Position numbers and translations under genes: made by a program. Source: Dehalobacter sp. DCM (GTDB taxonomy: Bacteria > Bacillota > Desulfitobacteriia > Desulfitobacteriales > Syntrophobotulaceae). Taken from it: 64,000 nt of DNA. Position 1 is the first letter of the stretch, and each line of letters begins with the position of its first letter. The stretch covers positions 992,001 through 1,056,000 of the forward strand of contig NZ_CP092282.1 of NCBI RefSeq assembly GCF_024972775.1. The letters run 5' to 3'. This document shows, piece by piece, positions 44,921 through 52,502 of the stretch. The notes under the pieces were generated by a model. The model saw nothing but the letters and a program-made list of their open reading frames with translations, did no database searches and had not been told where the DNA came from.

Positions 44921-46066
44921 ATGATAAACATACTAATCATCGGTGCGAAGCTGCAGGGGGTTGAGGCTATCTATCTGGCGAAGAAGGCGGGATATTATGT
45001 TACGGTGATTGACCATAACGCAGAAGCCCCGGGCCGCGATCTGGCGGACGAATTCATTAATGCGGACATTTTTGATGAAGAAGCTGTGCTTTCGGTATTG
45101 TCCAAAGCGGAGGTCGTGCTCCCGGTCATTGAGGATGCGGACGTCCTGGCAAAAGTACAAGCGTATGGGCAACGGTTGGGTCTGAAAGTCTTGTTTGATC
45201 TCAAGGCGTACACTATTTCGCGTTCAAAAACCAACTCCAACGACCTATTTTTTAAGAATAACCTGCCGGTGCCAAAAATTTATCCGGACTGCACTTTCCC
45301 GGTTATTTTAAAGCCGGACGGAGAAAGCGGCAGCAGGAATGTCATCAAGGCTTACAGTCAATCCGAAATTGAAGCGTACCTGGAGGGACATATTGGGGAA
45401 CAAACCGTCGTCCAGGAATATCTAGAGGGTGCGTCCTATTCCCTTGAGGTTATTGGAGACGGAGAACACTTTTATTTTCCGCAAATCACCGAGGTCGTGG
45501 TGGCTGATGATTACGATTGCAAACGGATTATTGCTCCCGCCGCTATAGGAGAAACGGAAAAGCAGCAGATGCTGGCAATCGGCCAAAGTTTGGCGGAGAG
45601 TCTGAAAATTAAGGGCATTTTCGACATTGAAGTCATCAGCCACAAGGGGAAGCTGAAACTATTGGAAATTGATGCGAGGCTGCCGAGCCAGACACCCGTC
45701 AGCGTCTATCATTCCACAGGGATGAACATGGTGCATATGATGACGGAGCTGGCACTGGGAAACAGCGAAAGCGTCAGGATCCTGCCGGCAAAGCAGGTTT
45801 GCATCTATCAGCAGATACACGTCAGCGGTGGGAAAATCACGGTGGCAGGTGAACATATGATTGCGTCCTGCCGGCATTTAAAAATTCGCGAGGGCCTTTT
45901 CGGCTGTAAGGAAGCGATTACCGACTATGAGGAAGGCAGCCATAATTGGAAAGGAATCATTATTGTTGTTGGGGAAAGCCAGGAAAAGGCATATGCGGCT
46001 TTTGACAGGTTCATTGGGCAGATGAAAAAAGAACTGGAGATAGAAAACTGGGAATTAGTTGATTGA
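44921..46066 (+). CDS. pylC: 3-methylornithine-L-lysine ligase PylC
   Basis: A 381-residue ATP-grasp ligase joining 3-methyl-D-ornithine to the epsilon amine of lysine. The N-terminal preATP-grasp Rossmann part (LIIGAKLQGVEA) is followed by ATP-grasp elements PVILKPDGESGSRNV, VVQEYLEGASYS and LEIDARLPSQTP. The length fits the family (about 360-380). ATG 44921 has GAGGGAG upstream. It follows pylB by 27 bp and ends in TGA. Confidence 0.95.
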   Translation: MINILIIGAKLQGVEAIYLAKKAGYYVTVIDHNAEAPGRDLADEFINADIFDEEAVLSVLSKAEVVLPVIEDADVLAKVQAYGQRLGLKVLFDLKAYTISRSKTNSNDLFFKNNLPVPKIYPDCTFPVILKPDGESGSRNVIKAYSQSEIEAYLEGHIGEQTVVQEYLEGASYSLEVIGDGEHFYFPQITEVVVADDYDCKRIIAPAAIGETEKQQMLAIGQSLAESLKIKGIFDIEVISHKGKLKLLEIDARLPSQTPVSVYHSTGMNMVHMMTELALGNSESVRILPAKQVCIYQQIHVSGGKITVAGEHMIASCRHLKIREGLFGCKEAITDYEEGSHNWKGIIIVVGESQEKAYAAFDRFIGQMKKELEIENWELVD

Positions 46067-46088
46067 AGGGAGGTAAGTACTAGCGGTT

Positions 46089-46904
46089 ATGTCAAGACTA
46101 CTGAAGTCCGATATCAATTTCATTAAAGCTCAGATCGGGGCTTATGACGAACATTTTAGAGAGCAGACAGGCTGTAAAATGGCGGAAATCGCCAAGAAAG
46201 CGGTTGGCTATACACAGGAGGAGTGCGTGGTCAAAACGGCAGTTGTCCCGGTTACAAGCGGTTTGGGTCTGATATCGGGATTCTCACAGGCTGTGGGGGC
46301 AATTCTTCGTTACGCAGGGGCAGAGGTGATGATTACGGAAAAGACGGATGTCGCCGGGCTTCAGCACGCCTTCATGTCACCATGCAAGCTGGCATTCATG
46401 GCTGATGATGACGTTTGTGCGGCTTTTGGCATCAACGCTGCTGCCCATTCCGACAATGGCTGGGCTACGGGAAGCGGTTTTGCCGCCGCCCTGACAGAGG
46501 CGATGAAAAAACAGGGGATTGATCCAGTTGGGCAACGGGTGCTGATTATTGGCTCTGGACCTGTGGGACAGGCGGCAGCCGAATATATCGCCCAGCAAAA
46601 TGCGGTGCCGGTTATCTGTGATTTGGATCAGCACAAAGCTTCCGCTTTAGCAGCATCACTGCGGAATTCACAGTGGGTTTCAGCACCCGCGCCTGTCAAG
46701 GAGTATGCCTATATTGTGGATGCCAGCCCGGCTGGGAATTTTATTACGGGAAAGGACGTAAGGGCAACGACAATTATCGCGGCGCCAGGTATGCCCTGCG
46801 GGGTAACGCCTGAGGCGACAAAGAAAGCGACGGTTATTCATAATCCTCTAGAACTGGGGATCATGACCATGTATTTTGATTGCCTGAAACAGCTGGAGGG
46901 CTGA
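46089..46904 (+). CDS. pylD: Pyrrolysine-forming dehydrogenase PylD
   Basis: A 271-residue NAD-dependent dehydrogenase that oxidises the PylC dipeptide, which then cyclises to pyrrolysine. A Rossmann motif IIGSGPVGQAAAEY lies near residue 155; VVPVTSGLG near residue 56 matches the conserved VPVTSG of archaeal PylD. The Shine-Dalgarno GGGAGG is about 15 bases from ATG 46089, farther than usual, with no alternative standard start before the in-frame TAA at 46074; weak or coupled translation is possible. It follows pylC by 22 bp and precedes pylSn by 3 bp. Confidence 0.95.
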   Translation: MSRLLKSDINFIKAQIGAYDEHFREQTGCKMAEIAKKAVGYTQEECVVKTAVVPVTSGLGLISGFSQAVGAILRYAGAEVMITEKTDVAGLQHAFMSPCKLAFMADDDVCAAFGINAAAHSDNGWATGSGFAAALTEAMKKQGIDPVGQRVLIIGSGPVGQAAAEYIAQQNAVPVICDLDQHKASALAASLRNSQWVSAPAPVKEYAYIVDASPAGNFITGKDVRATTIIAAPGMPCGVTPEATKKATVIHNPLELGIMTMYFDCLKQLEG

Positions 46905-46907
46905 CTT

Positions 46908-47237
46908 ATGGAACAAGCAAAAAAGGATTCCCAAAAACAAAAAAATATACGATTCATATCCAAGAATCAAAGTCTCTTTCGATTAATCGACAAAGTAAAA
47001 CTCTGGCCGTCGCGCACCGGAACACTGCACGGGGTTAAAACACTGGAAAACAGAGGAAATAACATGGTTGTGACAACGCACTGCGGGGAGACGTTTGTTG
47101 TCTGGAATTCGAAAAACAGCCGAAGCGCACGGTGGCTGCGCAATCGATGGTGTAAATATCCCTGCGAAAAGTGTAAAATTCCTGAGTGGAAGCTGACCAA
47201 ATACTCACAGACGGTATTTACGGATAACAGAAGATAG
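46908..47237 (+). CDS. pylSn: Pyrrolysyl-tRNA synthetase N-terminal protein PylSn, ending in UAG
   Basis: A 109-residue tRNA-Pyl-binding protein equivalent to the N-terminal domain of archaeal PylS. It shows IDKVKLWPSRTGTLHG, THCGETFVVWNSKNSR and a zinc-type site made by that His/Cys with PCEKCK near the end. In bacteria it is a separate polypeptide that clamps tRNA-Pyl for PylSc. The stop codon is TAG (47235-47237), the very codon this operon reassigns, and the downstream pylSc continues in the same frame without any other stop. All other genes in this operon end in TAA or TGA. Confidence 0.95.
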   Translation: MEQAKKDSQKQKNIRFISKNQSLFRLIDKVKLWPSRTGTLHGVKTLENRGNNMVVTTHCGETFVVWNSKNSRSARWLRNRWCKYPCEKCKIPEWKLTKYSQTVFTDNRR

Positions 47238-47252
47238 GTGATAATATTGAGC

Positions 47253-48089
47253 ATGGAATTTACGGAAACGCAAAAAAACAGGCTGACGGAGCTGGGAGTC
47301 AAAAGAGAAGCCGCAGCTTCGAATTTTAATACGGCCATGGAAAGAGATCAGGCATTTAAAATAATTGAAAAGACGGCAGCTGAGAAAAACAAGGAAGACT
47401 TGCGACAGCTGCTTGGAGTCAGTCATAAACCTGCGCTGTGCCGCCTGCAGCAGGAATTGGCGGACGCGTTGTGCCGCAACGGATTTACTCAAGTGACTAC
47501 CCCAACCATCATCACGTCAAAAGCCATGGAAAAGATGACAATTGACCAGAACAATCCGCTATATAAACAGGTATTTTGGCTCGATGCTAAAACCTGTCTG
47601 CGTCCGATGCTTGCGCCGAATCTTTATGAAGTCTCACGCAAAATAATGACCAGCCAGAAGCTGCCGCTGCGCATTTTTGAAATCGGGTCCTGTTTTCGCA
47701 AGGAATCGGAGGGCAACTCCCATTTAAAAGAATTTACCATGCTCAATCTCGTCGAGTGGGGAACACCCGAGGACGAAAGAATCGACCGGCTGAAGGGCTT
47801 GGCAGAGCTTGTCTTAAAGACTGCCCAAATCGACGATTATTCCCTCCAGGAAGAGGACTCGGTCGTTTATGGCATCGGACTGGATGTGGTAAGCAAAGAT
47901 GGCTTGGAGTTGGCATCCACTTCGATGGGGCCGCATCCGCTGGATGATCAATGGAATATGACCTGTTCTTGGGTCGGTATCGGCTTTGGGTTGGAACGGC
48001 TGCTCATGCATCGGGAAAAGCAAAACGGAATTCAGCGTTATGCGAAAAGCAATGTTTTTCTGGATGGTGTTTGTTTAAAGATCAAATAA
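47253..48089 (+). CDS. pylSc: Pyrrolysyl-tRNA synthetase catalytic protein PylSc
   Basis: A class II aminoacyl-tRNA synthetase catalytic domain of 278 residues that charges tRNA-Pyl with pyrrolysine. Motif 2 is FEIGSCFRKES, motif 3 GIGFGLERLLM, and the substrate-pocket strands CLRPMLAPNLY, FTMLNLV (Val where M. mazei has Cys348) and SVVYG are present. ATG 47253 is the chosen start: AGGTGAT (47236-47242) overlaps the pylSn stop and lies about 10 bases upstream. TTG 47247 and GTG 47238 are in-frame alternatives. The frame is continuous with pylSn except for the single UAG, so a 393-residue PylSn-Pyl-PylSc product is possible. Confidence 0.95.
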   Translation: MEFTETQKNRLTELGVKREAAASNFNTAMERDQAFKIIEKTAAEKNKEDLRQLLGVSHKPALCRLQQELADALCRNGFTQVTTPTIITSKAMEKMTIDQNNPLYKQVFWLDAKTCLRPMLAPNLYEVSRKIMTSQKLPLRIFEIGSCFRKESEGNSHLKEFTMLNLVEWGTPEDERIDRLKGLAELVLKTAQIDDYSLQEEDSVVYGIGLDVVSKDGLELASTSMGPHPLDDQWNMTCSWVGIGFGLERLLMHREKQNGIQRYAKSNVFLDGVCLKIK

Positions 48090-48121
48090 CGCTGTGCTGA
48101 GGACAGAGGGAGAAGATGCCA

Positions 48122-48826
48122 ATGAAAAACCACGTGATTCGCTTAGATAAGAATCAGGGAAAGGATCTTGCCGAAAAAGCATTTCGGGATATGTGCGGTT
48201 ATAACAGGGGAAAAACAGTCTCTCCAAAAATCATTGAGCGATCACTGCGAAGCTTGGATGATGTGGATGATCAAATTGCGATTACTGTCTTAATCTCGGA
48301 ATATGAAAAACCGTATTATGACGGAACTGAAATGATACTGGACGGACAAGCGTTTTTCTGCCAGGCATTGGCCCAAATTCCGGCGGGGGAGATTGAGCGG
48401 GTTTACGTCTACCTGCTGACTGCCGGCGAGGTGGATTTGAGCGGTGCCAGCGGCTTAAATAGTGTCTACTATGATATTTGGCAGAATGCCTATGTGGACG
48501 CCGGACAGGAAATCTTAAGACGCCATCTCCAGGGGCTAAGCTGCAACCACGATAAATTCGTATCAGGGAATTTTGGACCGGGATATTTCGGAATGGAAAT
48601 TTCTCTGGTCGAGAAGATTTTTTCCATACTTGACGCAGACAAAATAAATATGAAATTGCTCAGCGGTGGTTTTATGTACCCCCTTAAAAGCTATGCCGGA
48701 TTTTTCGCAGTTACAAGCAGCAAGCAAAATGTTGCTGAAATCGACTGCGATAATTGCATGTCTTCGGGGAAAACTTGTGTGTACTGCAGGGCGGGAAGAA
48801 AAATGAAACAGGCGTTATTCTCGTGA
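48122..48826 (+). CDS. MetH activation-domain-like protein with a cysteine-rich tail
   Basis: A 234-residue stand-alone relative of the methionine-synthase reactivation domain: FGPGYFGMEISLVEKIFSIL and MKLLSGGFMYPLKSYAGF parallel the SPGY and TESxMMxPxxS motifs of MetH that bind S-adenosylmethionine. The C-terminus holds DCDNCMSSGKTCVYC, four cysteines in two CxxC pairs, which could bind a metal or cluster. Such proteins recur beside corrinoid methyltransferases and are thought to help keep the corrinoid reduced. ATG 48122 is 8 bases from GAGGGAG and preferred over ATG 48116. It is the last gene of the pyl operon, 32 bp after pylSc. Confidence 0.78.
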   Translation: MKNHVIRLDKNQGKDLAEKAFRDMCGYNRGKTVSPKIIERSLRSLDDVDDQIAITVLISEYEKPYYDGTEMILDGQAFFCQALAQIPAGEIERVYVYLLTAGEVDLSGASGLNSVYYDIWQNAYVDAGQEILRRHLQGLSCNHDKFVSGNFGPGYFGMEISLVEKIFSILDADKINMKLLSGGFMYPLKSYAGFFAVTSSKQNVAEIDCDNCMSSGKTCVYCRAGRKMKQALFS

Positions 48827-48918
48827 TATCCAATAAGTGAATAAACATTTTATTATTGAGCATAAAAATAACCGGAACACATATTAGAAATGCTGTTGAC
48901 CATAGCAATTTTCAACAA

Positions 48919-48947
48919 TTGTTTTGCTGAGACAGTTATTTTATAAT
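48919..48947 (+). promoter_or_regulatory. Promoter of the MocR-type regulator gene
   Basis: TTGTTT, a 17-base spacer and TATAAT (48942-48947). An inverted CAATT...AATTG motif overlaps the -35 region and could be an operator. It implies the regulator is transcribed separately from the pyl operon. Confidence 0.55.
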
Positions 48948-48992
48948 GATTATAATAGCTTTGTATGTGTCAATCGTGAGAGAGGGATTTTT

Positions 48993-50423
48993 GTGCTTAT
49001 TCTTAATAACAACGGCCGATCTTTGTATGAACAATTATACGAAGCCTTGCGGCAGAGTATTCTACAAGGAGATCTGAAAGAAAACGATGCTCTTAAGCCG
49101 ATTCGGGTTTTGGCAGAGGAACTGCAAATCAGTAATAACACAGTAAGCAAGGCCTATCTGCAATTGCTGGATGAAGGCTATATTCGATCAGTCCAAGGCA
49201 GCGGGTATTATGTGGAAAACGTGGAAACACTAGAGATTTCAAGGGCGTTAGCCGGTACAGTACCGGAGAAAATAGTAAAATCGGGAAATAGTTCAGAAGG
49301 TGCAGCCTCGGAGCAGTCTGCCCAGCTGAAATATGATTTTAATTATGCGAGCTTTGAATCAAGCTTTTTCCCTTGGACAAAGTGGCGAAAGTATACGCTG
49401 GACGCGATGCTCGAGGAATCCTACGCCATGGATATCGCATATGAATGCAACAAAGGAAATGTAAAATTAAGAGAAAGTCTGTGCAATTATGTGAACACCA
49501 GCCGGGGTGTAAAATGCACTTTAGATCAACTTGTTATCTCTGCCGGCACACAATTTGCGATGGATATTATACTGGAATTATTGCCCGAGGAAATACACAC
49601 CATAGGCGTAGAAGACCCCAGCTTTATTGGTATGCAAAAAATCTTTACAAATAAACGGTTTTCAATCAAAATGCTCCCCCTTACCGATTCCGGTATTGAT
49701 ATGGATGCCTTAGAAAACTCAAAATGCCAATTGCTTTATTTAACGCCTTCCCATCAATTTCCCACCGGAGTCACGACATCTTTAACAAAACGTCTGCAGA
49801 TTCTCGAATGGGCAAAAAAGAATCAGGCCTATATTATTGAAAACGATTATGATAATGAATTTCTGTATGGAGAAAAACCGCTTCCGTCTATTGGGTCTTT
49901 GAGCAGCGGGCAGAATGTTATTTATTTGAGCACCCTGTCAAAGGTTCTCTCTCCTTCGATACGGTGTGCATATTTTGTACTGCCATACAATCTCATGGCG
50001 GTTTATCAAGAAAAATACAAATATTACAATTCGTCACTTCCAACTTATCATCAAACGGCATTAGCTTATTTCATCAGGGATGGGCACCTGGAAAGACACG
50101 TACGAAAACTCTCTCAGCTGCATCGGAGAAAATACGAGATATTCAAAAAAGTAATGCAGGAGCAGCTTGCAGACAGCGTTAAAATTTATCCGACGCCAGC
50201 GGGTTCGCATGTATTAATCCAAATAATGGGATGTATGAATCAGGAAGATTTGATAAATAAAATGAGACTAAGGGGATTTGGCATTTACGGCACAAAAGTC
50301 TACTGGCAGAACCAGCAAAAAGCTCCGGAAAACATTTTTCTTTTTGGGTTCAATTCTCTGCCTGAGGAAGAAATGGAAGCGGCGATTAAGGGACTTGCCT
50401 GTGCCTTAAAGGAGATTTTATGA
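48993..50423 (+). CDS. MocR/GabR-type transcriptional regulator (GntR HTH plus aminotransferase-like domain)
   Basis: A 476-residue protein from GTG 48993, chosen because GAGAGGG is upstream and an earlier in-frame ATG lies before the promoter's likely start. An N-terminal GntR winged helix (about 1-75; SNNTVSKAYLQLLDEGYI) is joined to a fold-type I aminotransferase domain with the PLP lysine Lys317 in LSTLSKVLSPS. MocR regulators sense amines or amino acids through PLP. Its position directly after the pyl operon makes it a candidate regulator of methylamine or pyrrolysine genes; this is inference. Confidence 0.88.
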   Translation: MLILNNNGRSLYEQLYEALRQSILQGDLKENDALKPIRVLAEELQISNNTVSKAYLQLLDEGYIRSVQGSGYYVENVETLEISRALAGTVPEKIVKSGNSSEGAASEQSAQLKYDFNYASFESSFFPWTKWRKYTLDAMLEESYAMDIAYECNKGNVKLRESLCNYVNTSRGVKCTLDQLVISAGTQFAMDIILELLPEEIHTIGVEDPSFIGMQKIFTNKRFSIKMLPLTDSGIDMDALENSKCQLLYLTPSHQFPTGVTTSLTKRLQILEWAKKNQAYIIENDYDNEFLYGEKPLPSIGSLSSGQNVIYLSTLSKVLSPSIRCAYFVLPYNLMAVYQEKYKYYNSSLPTYHQTALAYFIRDGHLERHVRKLSQLHRRKYEIFKKVMQEQLADSVKIYPTPAGSHVLIQIMGCMNQEDLINKMRLRGFGIYGTKVYWQNQQKAPENIFLFGFNSLPEEEMEAAIKGLACALKEIL

Positions 50424-50487
50424 AGTTTTAGGCTATAATCAAATGGAAATATAATGAAACAAATAACATGGTGTAAAGGAGAAAAAC

Positions 50488-51474
50488 ATGGCTATCCTGG
50501 TTACAGGCGGCGCCGGATATATCGGCAGCCATACCGTCTCAGAACTTACTGCCCATGGTGAAGATGTTATCGTTTTAGATAATCTTCAAAAAGGACACCG
50601 TCAAGCCATAAACAATGTTGTTTTTTATCATGGGGATATCCGTGACCCTCAAGTAACAGATCGTATTTTTAGTGAAAACCGGATCGATGCCGTCGTCCAT
50701 TTCGCAGCAGATTCTCTGGTCGGTGAAAGCGTGGCAGATCCTTTGAAATACTATGATAATAATGTCATTACGGCGCAGCGTTTGTTAACCCAAATGAATA
50801 AGCATCATGTTAAAAAGATTGTTTTTTCATCAACAGCTGCTGTATATGGTGAACCGGTCAATATTCCAATTAAAGAAACCGATCGGACACTTCCTACCAA
50901 TCCGTACGGTGAAACGAAGCTGGCTATAGAAAAGATGCTGCATTACTGTGACCGGGCTTATGGCATCAAATACATTGCGTTGCGCTATTTTAATGCAGCC
51001 GGTGCGCATCCGTACGGTACTATCGGTGAAGATCACCATCCGGAAAGTCATCTGATTCCAATCATTCTGCAGGCTGCCTTGGGTCAGCGCGGAGAAATAG
51101 CGATTTATGGCAACGATTACCCGACACCGGACGGAACGTGTATTCGTGATTATATCCATGTCATGGATTTAGCCCAAGCGCATCGCTTAGCACTTCAAAG
51201 ACTTAAGAATACTGAGGAAAGCGACGTTTATAATCTCGGGAACGGGAAAGGTTTTTCTGTATTCGAGGTCGTAAAAAAAGCACGAGCCATAACAGGTCAT
51301 GCTATCCCGGCCAGCATCGTAGCCAGGCGTCCCGGCGATCCCGCAGTCCTTGTGGCATCATCGGAAAAAGCAAGGACCTTGCTTGGATGGACGCCGCACT
51401 ATCACGAATTAGATGAAATCATAGCTAGCGCCTGGAAGTGGCACAAAGCAAACCCGGGTGGATTTGGTAACTGA
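50488..51474 (+). CDS. galE: UDP-glucose 4-epimerase
   Basis: A 328-residue extended short-chain dehydrogenase. The NAD motif is GGAGYIGSH at the start; the catalytic Tyr/Lys are in YGETK; SSTAAVYG carries the catalytic Ser/Thr strand; RYFNAAGAH is the GalE signature. It interconverts UDP-glucose and UDP-galactose for envelope sugars. ATG 50488 follows AAAGGAG. It stands as a single gene between the regulator and a YhcC-like radical SAM gene. Confidence 0.94.
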   Translation: MAILVTGGAGYIGSHTVSELTAHGEDVIVLDNLQKGHRQAINNVVFYHGDIRDPQVTDRIFSENRIDAVVHFAADSLVGESVADPLKYYDNNVITAQRLLTQMNKHHVKKIVFSSTAAVYGEPVNIPIKETDRTLPTNPYGETKLAIEKMLHYCDRAYGIKYIALRYFNAAGAHPYGTIGEDHHPESHLIPIILQAALGQRGEIAIYGNDYPTPDGTCIRDYIHVMDLAQAHRLALQRLKNTEESDVYNLGNGKGFSVFEVVKKARAITGHAIPASIVARRPGDPAVLVASSEKARTLLGWTPHYHELDEIIASAWKWHKANPGGFGN

Positions 51475-51521
51475 TTGGACGTTGGCATTTTACCGATTCT
51501 TGGTTAATAAAGGAAGTCATT

Positions 51522-52436
51522 ATGCATAAAAGGTATCATACCCTTAATGAACACTTACGCGAGGTTTTTGGTGAAAAGGTTATTAAAGTATCTCTTGATG
51601 CTGGATTGAGCTGTCCAAATCGGGATGGGACATTGGGCAGCGGTGGCTGCATCTTTTGCAGCGAAATGGGATCCGGTGATTTTGCAGGGCAAAGAGGTTT
51701 ATCCATTAAGGAGCAGTTTGACCAAGTCCGGGCTAGGACAGTCAAAAAATGGCCCAGAGCAAAATATATTGCCTATTTTCAATCATTTTCTGCGACCTAC
51801 GGTCCAGTGGACTATCTCGAAAAAATATACAGAGAAGCCCTGGCAGTTGAACATGTTGTTGGAATATCCGTATCGACAAGGCCGGACTGCCTGAATGAGG
51901 GAATTCTTAATGTACTGGAAAAATTGAACAGAGAAACATATCTATGGGTGGAGCTTGGACTGCAATCAGCACATGACCAGACTCTTGCCTGGATGAACCG
52001 GGGACATGACTTTCGATGTTTCCTGGAAGGGGTTCAAAAACTCAAGCAACGGAATATCCGCGTATGTGCCCATATGATTATGGGAATTCCAATAGAGACC
52101 AGAGAAGACATGCTGCAGACGGCTCTTACGCTTGCCAAGCTGCCTATTCAGGGTGTTAAAATTCATTCACTGCATGTTCTTCGCGGGACAAAACTTGCCG
52201 AATTGTACGTACAAGGAGGACTTAAGCTTTTGTCCATGGATGAATACATCCGTCTGGTTACAGATATCCTCGAGATTCTCCCCCCGGAAATGATCGTTCA
52301 CCGGTTGATGGGGGATGGACCACTTAACGATGTCATTGCTCCCGAATGGACACGACGTAAATGGGAAGTTTTGAACGGGATCGATCAGGAAATGGAACGG
52401 CGCAACAGCCAGCAAGGGATTAACTGTATTCCCTAG
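51522..52436 (+). CDS. YhcC-like radical SAM protein (TIGR01212 family)
   Basis: A 304-residue radical SAM protein with the family's spread-out cluster motif: Cys in LSCPNRDGT followed by GGCIFC. RPDCLNEG and ELGLQSAHDQTL with the HDF segment are shared with E. coli YhcC and Elp3-related enzymes. Its substrate is unknown; tRNA modification or amino-acid metabolism has been suggested for relatives. AAGGAAG precedes ATG 51522. The gene ends in TAG and converges with the aminomutase gene over 66 bp, in which no terminator is obvious. Confidence 0.85.
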   Translation: MHKRYHTLNEHLREVFGEKVIKVSLDAGLSCPNRDGTLGSGGCIFCSEMGSGDFAGQRGLSIKEQFDQVRARTVKKWPRAKYIAYFQSFSATYGPVDYLEKIYREALAVEHVVGISVSTRPDCLNEGILNVLEKLNRETYLWVELGLQSAHDQTLAWMNRGHDFRCFLEGVQKLKQRNIRVCAHMIMGIPIETREDMLQTALTLAKLPIQGVKIHSLHVLRGTKLAELYVQGGLKLLSMDEYIRLVTDILEILPPEMIVHRLMGDGPLNDVIAPEWTRRKWEVLNGIDQEMERRNSQQGINCIP

Positions 52437-52502
52437 TGTTATAACAAAAGCCGCGTATCCGAAAAACGGTTTGATGGGTTTATGATCCGCAACGAAAATT
52501 GC

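Noticed and set aside
46064-46091. TAG at 46081 between pylC and pylD as another Pyl codon
   Set aside because: It lies out of frame with pylD and after the TGA stop of pylC.
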